Source of the DNA: a virus
IMG/VR virus record: IMGVR_UViG_3300037486_000319
Coordinates: 1 to 36,949 of that record
Length of the DNA: 36,949 bases
Strand: one strand, 5' to 3'
The position numbers and the translations under genes are program-made. Numbering within the stretch: the stretch's first letter is position 1; every line of letters starts with the position of its first letter. A model generated the notes under the pieces. It saw nothing but the letters and a program-made list of their open reading frames with translations. It did no database searches and was not told the DNA's origin. Positions 1 to 7,748 of this stretch are shown here, piece by piece.

Positions 1-756
1 AACCCTCGTATGGTCTGAAGCGCTAACTGGAGCTGCAACGATAGCGCATCAAGCAAATGAATCAGCTTGCAAGTTCTCAACCTCTGCTGCAAATGGAGAT
101 AAGGCGACACGCTCCAGCAAAAAGCTATCTCTCTATACACCTGGAACTTCTATATTAGGGTTCTTCACTGGGATCATGGGTGTAGGAGCTGCCAATTCGA
201 GCCAACGGATAGGTCTATTCAGCGCCAATGATGGGGTATTTTTTGAGCAAAAAAACAAGGTAATGGGTATTGTTATTCGTACCTCTGTAACGGGATCTGT
301 CGTCAATAACAGGGTTGATATATCAGGATGGAATATCGACTGTTTCGATGGTGCCGGACCATCTGGAGTTCTGCTTGATTTTACCAAAACTCAGATATTC
401 TGGATCGACCTTGAATGGCTCGGTGTAGGTCGAGTTCGCTTTGGTTTCGTGCATGAAGGAAAGATCTACGTTGCTCATGAGTGCTATCATAATAATCAGC
501 TAACAACTGTATACATGAAATCACCTATACTGCCCGTAACCTACGAAGTCGAAAATACTGCTGCGAGCACTGCGCTAACAGACTTCCGGCAGATATGTTG
601 CTCCGTGATAGTTGAGGGAAGCGAAACCACTTCAAGGATCCCTCGCACGATAAGCAATGGAGGTACTGCAAGGGCAACGACTACAACGACTGGTATTCCC
701 CTCATCTCGCTGAAGCTTCAGACAGCAAATATTGGCACCGCTATGCTGAAACCTAT
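1..756 (+). other. Dangling left arm of the contig (foreign or variant sequence)
   Basis: This stretch has no counterpart at the right end, although the following 118 bases do. It encodes only part of a phage structural protein, open at the left edge and cut at 756. In a closed circle it would be excluded. It may come from a related phage in the sample or from a real alternative arrangement. It is translated in the same frame as the synthase downstream. Confidence 0.6.
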
Positions 757-1549
757 TAGAAATATTCGTTCTACCAATAAACCCTATATGCAAAGGAATA
801 TTGTGCAGTTTATAGCAGACCTATCGTTAAATTGGCAAGGGTTAGATCAGATAAAAGACATGATCCAACTGCTCGATGCGCATATTGTAAAATTTCAGCT
901 CTACAGCGAGTATGATTTATACGGTTCAGGCAGCAGGGAAAGCAAGTTCAGGACTGAATGGCTCCCACAGATATACGAGTTCTGCAAGCTGCATAAAAAG
1001 AAGATGATGGTCACGGTTTTTAACCCTGATATGATCAAGGTTGTAGAGCCGTATGTACCAATGTTTAAAATAGCATCGAGCGAGATCACGGACCGAGAAC
1101 TGATCAACAAAATAAAAACATACAAAAAGCCTGTCATGATCTCGTGTGGGGGAGCAACCCGAGCGCAGATCGGTACTGCAGTTACAGTGCTCAATGAGTT
1201 GCAGATCGTGCTTATGGCTTGCAATGTAGAGTACCCGAGCAAGCGTCATAACGTGAGAAAGATGCTTCATCTTAGGAACGAATTTAAGCAGTGCTCGCAC
1301 GGTTATTCTGATCATTCTCTGGATATCGAGTGCATGCCTATTCTGTGCGAATGGTACGGTGCCAAGTTCCTAGAAAAACATGTTAAGCCGAATGAAGATA
1401 ACAGCGAATATGAGGCTCATGCGCTCACGGTTTCAGAGTTCAATGAAATGGTCGATGCCGTGAATGGTGTCGTTATGCCTGAAAAGAAAAACCCTCATCA
1501 ACGGTTCTATAATGACGAACTAAAGCGATGGGTGAGACCACGTGTCTGA
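2..1549 (+). CDS. Apparent in-frame fusion: phage structural protein fragment joined to NeuB-like nonulosonic acid synthase (left-partial)
   Basis: The frame is open to the left edge; the first ATG is at 176 but homology-like sequence starts upstream of it, so the true start is missing. Residues encoded by about 130-756 resemble a conserved phage tail/virion protein (motifs FFEQ, TKTQIFWIDLEWLGVGRVRFGF, VYMKSPILP). From 757 on the frame is a NeuB/PseI/LegI-type synthase, which condenses phosphoenolpyruvate with a six-carbon amino sugar to give a nine-carbon acid. Visible motifs are IVKFQ, KIASSEI, PVMISCGGAT, CNVEYPS, GYSDHS and EKHVKP; the last two carry the histidines that bind metal in NeuB. 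The C-terminal SAF (antifreeze-like) domain is absent. The structural part is cut mid-domain at 756, and an alternative, more natural start for the synthase lies at 36719. The fusion is therefore probably a contig artefact or strain variant. The synthase half is firm. Confidence 0.75.
   Translation, partial: TLVWSEALTGAATIAHQANESACKFSTSAANGDKATRSSKKLSLYTPGTSILGFFTGIMGVGAANSSQRIGLFSANDGVFFEQKNKVMGIVIRTSVTGSVVNNRVDISGWNIDCFDGAGPSGVLLDFTKTQIFWIDLEWLGVGRVRFGFVHEGKIYVAHECYHNNQLTTVYMKSPILPVTYEVENTAASTALTDFRQICCSVIVEGSETTSRIPRTISNGGTARATTTTTGIPLISLKLQTANIGTAMLKPIRNIRSTNKPYMQRNIVQFIADLSLNWQGLDQIKDMIQLLDAHIVKFQLYSEYDLYGSGSRESKFRTEWLPQIYEFCKLHKKKMMVTVFNPDMIKVVEPYVPMFKIASSEITDRELINKIKTYKKPVMISCGGATRAQIGTAVTVLNELQIVLMACNVEYPSKRHNVRKMLHLRNEFKQCSHGYSDHSLDIECMPILCEWYGAKFLEKHVKPNEDNSEYEAHALTVSEFNEMVDAVNGVVMPEKKNPHQRFYNDELKRWVRPRV
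757..874. repeat. 118-bp direct repeat, left copy (contig overlap)
   Basis: By eye it is identical over 118 bases to 36832-36949. The base before each copy differs (T at 756, C at 36831). The repeat lies inside the coding region for the N-terminus of the NeuB-like protein and marks the closure point of a circular or circularly permuted genome. Confidence 0.9.
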
Positions 1550-2879
1550 TTTCATTTTCGAAACCCACAGTCAAAAGCAGGATGACGTTTTTACCAGTGA
1601 AAAACCGATCACGATTGCCGCTACTGGTATTCAGTGGGGTAAAACTTCAATTGGAGTTATGCGTCTCAAGGTTGCAATGCATGAGTTTCGCCACCCTACA
1701 GATAACTTCATAGTGACATCTCCGACTTATAAGATCCTTTATCAGTCAACAATTCCACCATTTCTGCACTTCAACAAAGGTTTAGGACGATATGACAGAA
1801 AGAATGAATGTTTTGAAATCAAGGGTGGTGGTCGAGTGTGGTTCCGAACCGGAACGGATCCAGATTCGGTGGTCGGTATTACCAATGTACGACATATTCT
1901 CTGCGATGAGGCTGGACTTTACAGCTTATACTTTTGGGAGAACATCCAGGCTCGAGCATCATTTAAAGAAGCTCCCATCACCATCGTTACATCTCCGTAT
2001 TCGTTAAACTGGCTCTATCGAGATTACATAAGAAAGTTTAGAGCAGGAGATCCATACACTCTGCAGGAGGCTCATCTCTGCCAAGCACGATCCGATGAGA
2101 ACCCTTACTTTCCCAAAGCTGAATACGAGCGCAAGCGTCATACCATGGAGCCACGTCGATTCAACATGGTTTATGGTGGTAATTTCGATAAAGCGCAGGG
2201 CTTGGTTTATGGATGCTGGGAAGCAAGCAAATATTGGATCGATCCGATTAATTTACCAGACGGTACACGCTACATTGGCGGCATAGACTGGGGTTATACC
2301 CACCCGTTCGTGATCGTGGTAAGAGCTATTACTCCTCTCGGGATCCACTATCAAGTTGCTGAGTTCTATGCAACGCAGCTCCGCATTGCTCAAAAGATCG
2401 ATGCTGCTCATCGCCTTCGCTCAATGTACCCAATTGAGAAGTTTTATGCCGATCCAGCTAACCCCGACGACATCGACGACATGAATCGAGCAGGTCTTAG
2501 AGTCATCCCTGCAAATAACGATATAAAAGCTGGTATCGAGGCTCAATGGGAACTCATAAATGACGGCAGATTTTTCATGTTCAGAGGCAATAATTCCAAA
2601 ACTGCTGATGAGTTTGAAATGTATCACTATCCCGAACAAAAAGCGCTGCGTCCTGATCAAGCTGAATCAGATTTGAGTGAGCTTCCAGTCGATAAAGACA
2701 ATCACTGTATGGATGCAAATCGATACGTTACAAATGCGACATTTACATGTAGCAAAAAACCGAATAAAATAATACAGTCTGACAATACACCTATTATCCC
2801 TATGCGGATTGCATCAAATTATGACCTAAACCGTGAGAAGATTCTCAAGAAAAAGAAGTCGGGAAGTCATATTTTGTAG
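1542..2879 (+). CDS. terL: Terminase large subunit (TerL)
   Basis: This is the ATPase-nuclease motor that packages phage DNA through the portal; 445 residues. The Walker A region is GIQWGKTS (residues 29-36), the GIQxGKT variant found in many terminases. Walker B is HILCDE (118-123). The RuvC-like nuclease half begins near residue 245 with IGGIDWGYTHP, whose aspartate is the expected metal ligand, followed by FYADPANPDD. The GTG start overlaps the last 8 bases of the NeuB-like gene and has a purine-rich GGGTGAG upstream, suggesting coupled translation. After circular closure the order is terS, neuB, terL. The family is certain; the packaging type (headful or site-specific) cannot be told from sequence alone. 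Confidence 0.95.
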   Translation: MSDFIFETHSQKQDDVFTSEKPITIAATGIQWGKTSIGVMRLKVAMHEFRHPTDNFIVTSPTYKILYQSTIPPFLHFNKGLGRYDRKNECFEIKGGGRVWFRTGTDPDSVVGITNVRHILCDEAGLYSLYFWENIQARASFKEAPITIVTSPYSLNWLYRDYIRKFRAGDPYTLQEAHLCQARSDENPYFPKAEYERKRHTMEPRRFNMVYGGNFDKAQGLVYGCWEASKYWIDPINLPDGTRYIGGIDWGYTHPFVIVVRAITPLGIHYQVAEFYATQLRIAQKIDAAHRLRSMYPIEKFYADPANPDDIDDMNRAGLRVIPANNDIKAGIEAQWELINDGRFFMFRGNNSKTADEFEMYHYPEQKALRPDQAESDLSELPVDKDNHCMDANRYVTNATFTCSKKPNKIIQSDNTPIIPMRIASNYDLNREKILKKKKSGSHIL

Positions 2880-2890
2880 GATGATCATTC

Positions 2891-3262
2891 GTGCCTATAT
2901 ACGATTATAAGTGCAAGCACTGCGAAGACACCTTTGAAGTAACAAAGCGCATAGCCGATGCCGATATGATCGAGTCATGTCCGCACTGCTCGACTGCTTG
3001 CGATAAAACGTGTCGTATTATTCATTCGCACGAGTTCTACGGTGAAAAACCTGAGGAACCCTTTTACTCTGCCGCACTTGGAAAGATGGTAAAAGGAAAA
3101 AATGATCTAAGAAAAAAAGCAAAAGAAAAAGGTTGGGTTGAGATCGGAAACGAGGACATCAACAAAACCCATGATAGCTATGAACGAGATCGCAAAAAGA
3201 GCGAAAATGAGCGCTATCGTGAAATATATGATCCCGGTGCATACCGGGTGAGGAGCGTATAA
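2891..3262 (+). CDS. FmdB-type zinc-ribbon protein
   Basis: This is a 123-residue protein with a GTG start 11 bases after terL. The N-terminus (PIYDYKC, then CxxC motifs CKHC and CPHC) is the FmdB/CxxC regulatory zinc-ribbon domain, which bacteria use in small putative regulators. The C-terminal half is highly charged (many Lys and Glu) and looks helical. Its position between terminase and portal, with a 2-base gap to the portal gene, suggests a packaging or head role, or a DNA/RNA-binding accessory. Function is unknown; the zinc-ribbon assignment is from motif spacing. Confidence 0.8.
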   Translation: MPIYDYKCKHCEDTFEVTKRIADADMIESCPHCSTACDKTCRIIHSHEFYGEKPEEPFYSAALGKMVKGKNDLRKKAKEKGWVEIGNEDINKTHDSYERDRKKSENERYREIYDPGAYRVRSV

Positions 3263-3264
3263 TC

Positions 3265-5091
3265 GTGCTCGAAACACTTAATCAAACTGGAAGCGATAAC
3301 TCTGGAACGAACCCTGAGGTTTCACCCGAAGAACAGGCAATCGTTCGTGGTGTCATGAAGAAATTTTACCAGTGGAAAAAAGTTCGTGATAACGCATCAA
3401 AAAACTGGATCAGCTTTTATAAGCTATTTCGTGGCGTACAGTGGAATACCCAACGACCAAGTTGGAAAAATAGCGAGATCGTAAACTTCATTTGGCAAGT
3501 AATTCAAAGCCAAGTTCCACTACAGACAGATGCCCGTCCAAAGTTTACATTTTTGGCAAATGAACCAACGGATGTACCATTTGCCGAATTGATAAACAAA
3601 ATATGCGACGCCGAATGGGATAGATACAACTGGATGATGACTGTTCAAGAGGTAATTCTTGACGGTTATATTACCGGATCAGGTATCAGTTCAACCAACT
3701 TTGATCAGAAGCTGCAATATGGTCTTGGTGCTCCTGTTTATGTGAGCGAAGAACCTCTATATTGCTACCCTGATCCTGAGTGCAACGACATCAATGATGA
3801 GAAATCTGAGGGATTTTTCAAGGCATATCCAACTCCAACGGATAGGCTTAAGCAGAAATATCCACAGCGTGCTCACTTAATAAAATCTGATATCTCATCT
3901 GATAGAACTCAAAAAGATAAGTATGATCTTCAGAGACGATATTTAACTGAACATATGTCATCTAATGCCAATATGCCTGAGATGACATTCGAGGCAGATA
4001 GAGTTGATGATAGTACTATTCAAAAGACTATGGTTTTTGAATGCCATTTAAAGCCTATGGATGTTGAAGAACTCGTCGAGCAGCAGGGTGAAGATAAGAT
4101 CTACACGATCAAAAAGAAATTCCCGAATGGTCGATATCTCGTGATCGCCAACGGAATGATCCTGGAAGATGGTCCCCTGCAATATGAAGATGGACTTATT
4201 CCATTTTCTAAATATGTAAACTACGTCGATCCTAGAAATTTTTGGGGTATCTCAGAAGTTGAGCAGCTTGCATCTCCACAGATAATTATTAACAAGATAT
4301 TGTCGTATACAATTGACGTACTGTTATATACCAGCAATCCGATTTGGATCGTGGATAACTCTGCTGATATCGATACAGATAACCTAAATAATATTCCCGG
4401 TACTGTGGTCGAGAAATCTCCGGGTTCTGAAGTAAGGCGTGAGAATGGTCCTCCGCTTAATCCTGGGTTTATGCAGGTTCTGCAACAACTCACGGGATGG
4501 TTCAATGAAGTCGCTGGAACGAGTGATTTTTCAAGGGGTGAAGCACCCGGTGGTGTTACTGCTGCCTCTGCAATCGAGCAGCTTATTTCAGCATCAAGAA
4601 CAAGAATCAGACAGCGTATGCGAAACCTTGACTGTTATCTTAGAACTGCTGGTAAACTGTGGCTCAATAGAGTGCTTGAGAACTACACGGCTCCTCGGGT
4701 TTATCGCATGACGAATCAGGATGGGAGCCAGTATTTTTTGAAGTTTCATATGGACAAGGTTCCCGATCCAAAAACTGGTGAAATTAAAAATGAGGCAACA
4801 TTCCACAAATATCAGACTAACGATCAGGGTATAGTGGATGAAATAGCAGTGGGTAAATTAATACTTCAAGGCGAACTAGATCTAAAGATCTCTGCTGGCA
4901 GTGATTTACCATTTGAGGCAGCAGATAAAGAGCGCAGGGCACTGGCTCTATTTGATCGTCAAATAATTGATGCCGAGGAAGTTCTTAATCAACTACAATA
5001 TCCAGATAAAGAAAAACTATTGCAGAGGTTAGCTGAAAGGCAGCAAGTAATGCAGCAGCAGCAAGCAATGCAGCAACAACAAGGAGCATAA
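3265..5091 (+). CDS. Portal protein
   Basis: A 608-residue protein with a GTG start 2 bases after the zinc-ribbon gene. Its size and place just after TerL fit the dodecameric portal of podoviruses (P22 gp1/T7 gp8-like), the channel for DNA packaging and ejection. Residues 20-130 hold the conserved-looking portal start (VRDNASKNWISFYKLFRG, then an IVNFIWQVIQSQVP helix and the phrase TDARPKFTF). A central helical part near residues 340-440 (EVEQLASPQIIINK, TAASAIEQL) matches the stem region typical of portals. The C-terminus is a glutamine-rich coiled tail (MQQQQAMQQQQ), reminiscent of the barrel extension. Confidence rests on size, order and motif pattern. Confidence 0.9.
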   Translation: MLETLNQTGSDNSGTNPEVSPEEQAIVRGVMKKFYQWKKVRDNASKNWISFYKLFRGVQWNTQRPSWKNSEIVNFIWQVIQSQVPLQTDARPKFTFLANEPTDVPFAELINKICDAEWDRYNWMMTVQEVILDGYITGSGISSTNFDQKLQYGLGAPVYVSEEPLYCYPDPECNDINDEKSEGFFKAYPTPTDRLKQKYPQRAHLIKSDISSDRTQKDKYDLQRRYLTEHMSSNANMPEMTFEADRVDDSTIQKTMVFECHLKPMDVEELVEQQGEDKIYTIKKKFPNGRYLVIANGMILEDGPLQYEDGLIPFSKYVNYVDPRNFWGISEVEQLASPQIIINKILSYTIDVLLYTSNPIWIVDNSADIDTDNLNNIPGTVVEKSPGSEVRRENGPPLNPGFMQVLQQLTGWFNEVAGTSDFSRGEAPGGVTAASAIEQLISASRTRIRQRMRNLDCYLRTAGKLWLNRVLENYTAPRVYRMTNQDGSQYFLKFHMDKVPDPKTGEIKNEATFHKYQTNDQGIVDEIAVGKLILQGELDLKISAGSDLPFEAADKERRALALFDRQIIDAEEVLNQLQYPDKEKLLQRLAERQQVMQQQQAMQQQQGA

Positions 5092-5092
5092 A

Positions 5093-5368
5093 ATGGAACC
5101 TCAAGATCAAGGGCAAGAAGGTGGCGCACCAAGTCCAGAAGAAATTGTTAAAAATGTTGCTGAAACTATTGGAGCACTCGCTCAAGCTGCTGCACAACAG
5201 CAAATGCCTGATGTTGCAAAGCAGCTTCAGCAAATCCAGCAGCAGTTTATGCAAGTCATGAGCGCAGCGATGAAACAAGCAGGTGGAGGCGGTGGACCCC
5301 AAGGACAATCTCAAGCTATGCCAGATCGTTCTCAGGGAATGCCAGTCGGACCACAGGGAGCTATGTAA
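5093..5368 (+). CDS. Small Gln/Gly-rich head-region protein
   Basis: A 91-residue protein starting 1 base after the portal stop, with a GGAG ribosome site in the last portal codons. The middle is a helical Ala/Gln-rich stretch (QAAAQQQMPDVAKQLQQIQQQF); the ends are Gly/Pro/Gln-rich and probably disordered. No family is recognised. Its low-complexity style matches the portal C-terminus just upstream. It could be a scaffold accessory or a split-off portal tail. Confidence 0.75.
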   Translation: MEPQDQGQEGGAPSPEEIVKNVAETIGALAQAAAQQQMPDVAKQLQQIQQQFMQVMSAAMKQAGGGGGPQGQSQAMPDRSQGMPVGPQGAM

Positions 5369-5371
5369 AAT

Positions 5372-6256
5372 ATGGTAGATTTTAATCTCGATCAAATTGC
5401 AAGCGAAATTGACTCAGGAACATTCGACTCTGGTAATGGCGGATCACCAGCACCAATGGAGAATACTACTCAAAGTCAGCAAGCATTTGATCCCAACTTG
5501 GTGATCCCATACAAAGCACGAGGGAAGGATATTTCCGAACCGCTTTCAACGGTGATCCAAAGAGCCTCAATGGGCTATGACTATGCTCAACTTATGCAGC
5601 AGCATAAGCAGCGTGAGGCCGAAATTGAGGCACGTGCTCACCAGATTTCCGAGCTTGAACAGCGGTGGAAACCCTACGATGAGTATGCATCGACCAACCC
5701 TCAATGGGCTGATCATGTAAAGCAGTCATGGGAAAACAGGTTCTCTTTTGGCCAGCAAAGCCAGAATCAAGAACCACGGTTCGAAAGCAATGCTCAGAAT
5801 AGCGCATTGCCACCAGAAGTCGCTGCCAAGATCGAAAAAATGGAAAGTTTTATAGGTCAATATGAATCTGAGAAGCAGATGCGTGTGCAAGCAGAGCAGG
5901 ATGCAGCGCTTGCGACAGAGATTAACTCGATACAATCCGAGTATCCTGACATTGATTTGCGAGCTACAGATCCAATGACCGGTGAATCAGCGGAGCAGCA
6001 GATAATCAGACATGCTCAGGCTCATGGAATAAGCAACTTTCGAGCTGCCTTTCGTGACTACATGTTCGACAAACTGCTTGCTCGTGGACAGACACAAGCA
6101 AAAGAGGTGGTTGCAAAGCAAATGCAATCGCAAGTTAAAAATGGAGTCATCGGGCAAAGCAATTCGCCTATGCTCCAACCTCAAGTTCAGGGCAATATGC
6201 GTGGACAGAGTTATCACTCACTCATGGATATTGCTGCAAAAGAGTTAGGTTTTTAA
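5372..6256 (+). CDS. Putative scaffolding / capsid assembly protein
   Basis: A 294-residue protein between portal and major capsid protein, the usual place of the scaffold. It is rich in Gln and Glu, with long predicted helices around residues 70-100 (AQLMQQHKQREAEIEAR) and 150-190, and a disordered N-terminus. Such Gln-rich, helical proteins guide procapsid assembly and leave the head afterwards. The ribosome site AGGGAG lies within the end of the preceding gene. No protease motif is seen, so a scaffold-protease fusion is unlikely. Confidence 0.8.
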   Translation: MVDFNLDQIASEIDSGTFDSGNGGSPAPMENTTQSQQAFDPNLVIPYKARGKDISEPLSTVIQRASMGYDYAQLMQQHKQREAEIEARAHQISELEQRWKPYDEYASTNPQWADHVKQSWENRFSFGQQSQNQEPRFESNAQNSALPPEVAAKIEKMESFIGQYESEKQMRVQAEQDAALATEINSIQSEYPDIDLRATDPMTGESAEQQIIRHAQAHGISNFRAAFRDYMFDKLLARGQTQAKEVVAKQMQSQVKNGVIGQSNSPMLQPQVQGNMRGQSYHSLMDIAAKELGF

Positions 6257-6286
6257 TAACAAGTTTTAATATCAAGGAGCGATATT

Positions 6287-7210
6287 ATGGCAGTTTCAGT
6301 AGATCAGCTAACAGCGATCACTCAGCGTTTCATCATGCCTAAAATGTATGATGCAATTTTCGATACCAACCCACTTCTGAAGCGACTTCTTGCATCAGGT
6401 CAGTACAAGTCCGTGAGCGGTGGAACGTCAATTGATATTCCACTCAACTATGCACAAGTGACAGCAAGCGGCTGGTACTCTGGTGCAGATAGTCTTGATA
6501 CTTCTGAGAATGATACGATTTCTTGCGCACAGTATGCTTGGAAATCTCTGTTCGCAGGGATCACGATCACCGAGGAAGATGAACTCAAAAACGGTGGTTC
6601 TGCAGGGGTTTTGAAGCTTCTCGCTTCTAAAGCACAGATCGCAGAAAAAACAATTAAAGATCAGCTCGGCACTGGACTGTTCAGCGACGGTACAACTGCA
6701 AAGTCGATCATCGGCCTTCGTGATATTGTTGCAGTAGATCAAACCGTAGGTGGAATTTCTCAGTCAACGAACAGCTGGTGGAGTGGTATCGTCGATAGTA
6801 CAACTACGACTCAGACCATTTCAGCAATGAATGCAGTGTATGAAAATGCCAGCGTTGATAACGAAAAACCAACTGTGGGTATTGGTACAAGAACCGTTTA
6901 CACTCGCTATTACAATTTACTTCAGCCAATGCAACGATTCAGTGACAGCGATACTGCAAAAGGAGGTTTCCAGAACCTTATGTTCAATGGAATACCGATT
7001 CTTTCTGACTCACACTGTCCTGCGAATCATCTGTTTTTCTTAAACGAGAAGCATTTGTGGCTGTGCTACCACCCTGAAAGAAACTTTGCTGCTGAGCCTT
7101 TCCAAAAGCCTCTTAACCAGCAAGTAAAAGTTTCGAGAATTCTGTGGATGGGTGCTTTCGGTTCATCCAACAACAGACTTCATGGCAAGCTTTCCGGACT
7201 AACAGCTTAA
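6287..7210 (+). CDS. Major capsid protein
   Basis: A 307-residue protein with a strong ribosome site (AAGGAGCG) before ATG 6287, placed directly after the scaffold. Features resemble phage major capsid proteins of the HK97 fold: an N-terminal helix (QRFIMPKMYDAIFDTNPLL), the segment SGGTSIDIPLNYA, a central helical spine (ITEEDELKNGGSAGVLKLLASKA) and a C-terminal domain with FNGIPILSD and a LNEKHLWLCYHP strand pair. It is followed at once by a strong terminator, as expected for the most abundant product. The specific family was not verified. Confidence 0.88.
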   Translation: MAVSVDQLTAITQRFIMPKMYDAIFDTNPLLKRLLASGQYKSVSGGTSIDIPLNYAQVTASGWYSGADSLDTSENDTISCAQYAWKSLFAGITITEEDELKNGGSAGVLKLLASKAQIAEKTIKDQLGTGLFSDGTTAKSIIGLRDIVAVDQTVGGISQSTNSWWSGIVDSTTTTQTISAMNAVYENASVDNEKPTVGIGTRTVYTRYYNLLQPMQRFSDSDTAKGGFQNLMFNGIPILSDSHCPANHLFFLNEKHLWLCYHPERNFAAEPFQKPLNQQVKVSRILWMGAFGSSNNRLHGKLSGLTA

Positions 7211-7230
7211 TTGCTGTTAGGGCCTTTTTG
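7199..7230 (+). terminator. Rho-independent terminator after the major capsid gene
   Basis: A perfect 8-bp stem, CTAACAGC/GCTGTTAG, with a 6-base loop TTAATT, followed by GGCCTTTTTG. The stop codon of the capsid gene (7208-7210) lies in the loop. Ribosomes reaching the stop codon would disturb the stem, so termination may be partial, giving high capsid and lower downstream expression. Confidence 0.8.
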
Positions 7231-7267
7231 TGTAGTTTTGGTTTAACAAATTTGAAAGGAGACACGG

Positions 7268-7732
7268 ATGTCTTTTTACTCTAATACTCCAGTGATGTTC
7301 TCAGGCGTATCAGCTACGACTCTTACCCCCGGTTCTAAAGATCCAGAACTTGGCACTAGGGTCAACTATGCTGGTAATGAATATGTTTATGCATACAACG
7401 CATCCAGCGACAGTGCAATGTATCCCGGAATGGTTGGAACACCAGTTACAGGTGGTTCATCCTACAGTTTCACGATCTCGACAGCAGCGGGACTAGAAGC
7501 ACCTATGGGTGTTTGCAAAAACGCAACTTTCGCAACTGGTGCCTACGGATTCTTGCTCGTTCGGGGATATGGTACAGCATATGTCTCAGCAGCAGTTGCG
7601 GCAGGAGTAGTTCTGCAAGTTGCAGCTAACGGTATTTTTACTACAGCGGTGACATTTCCAGTAACCGCAAAGCTTATGGCTGCGACTTCAGCAGCAACCA
7701 ACGTTACAGGTTCAGCATTTTTCAGCTTTTAA
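7268..7732 (+). CDS. Putative capsid decoration protein
   Basis: A 154-residue protein with a strong ribosome site (AAAGGAG) before ATG 7268. It is rich in Ala, Gly, Ser, Thr and Val and has few charged residues, suggesting a beta-rich surface protein. The segment YNASSDSAMYPGMVGTPV is the most structured-looking part. Its place directly after the capsid terminator fits a decoration or head-stabilising protein. The many Ser/Thr residues and the neighbouring Maf-like transferase make it a candidate glycan acceptor, which is inference only. Confidence 0.7.
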   Translation: MSFYSNTPVMFSGVSATTLTPGSKDPELGTRVNYAGNEYVYAYNASSDSAMYPGMVGTPVTGGSSYSFTISTAAGLEAPMGVCKNATFATGAYGFLLVRGYGTAYVSAAVAAGVVLQVAANGIFTTAVTFPVTAKLMAATSAATNVTGSAFFSF

Positions 7733-7748
7733 TTGAAAGGAATTCTGG

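Noticed and set aside
1-1549. Real structural protein-NeuB fusion enzyme
   Set aside because: The structural part is cut mid-domain exactly where the contig overlap begins, and a proper start with ribosome site exists at 36719; kept only as an alternative.
4985-5395. 136-codon Leu/Ala-rich frame on the minus strand
   Set aside because: Arises from the CAG/CAA repeats of the portal tail and the next gene; no start signal.
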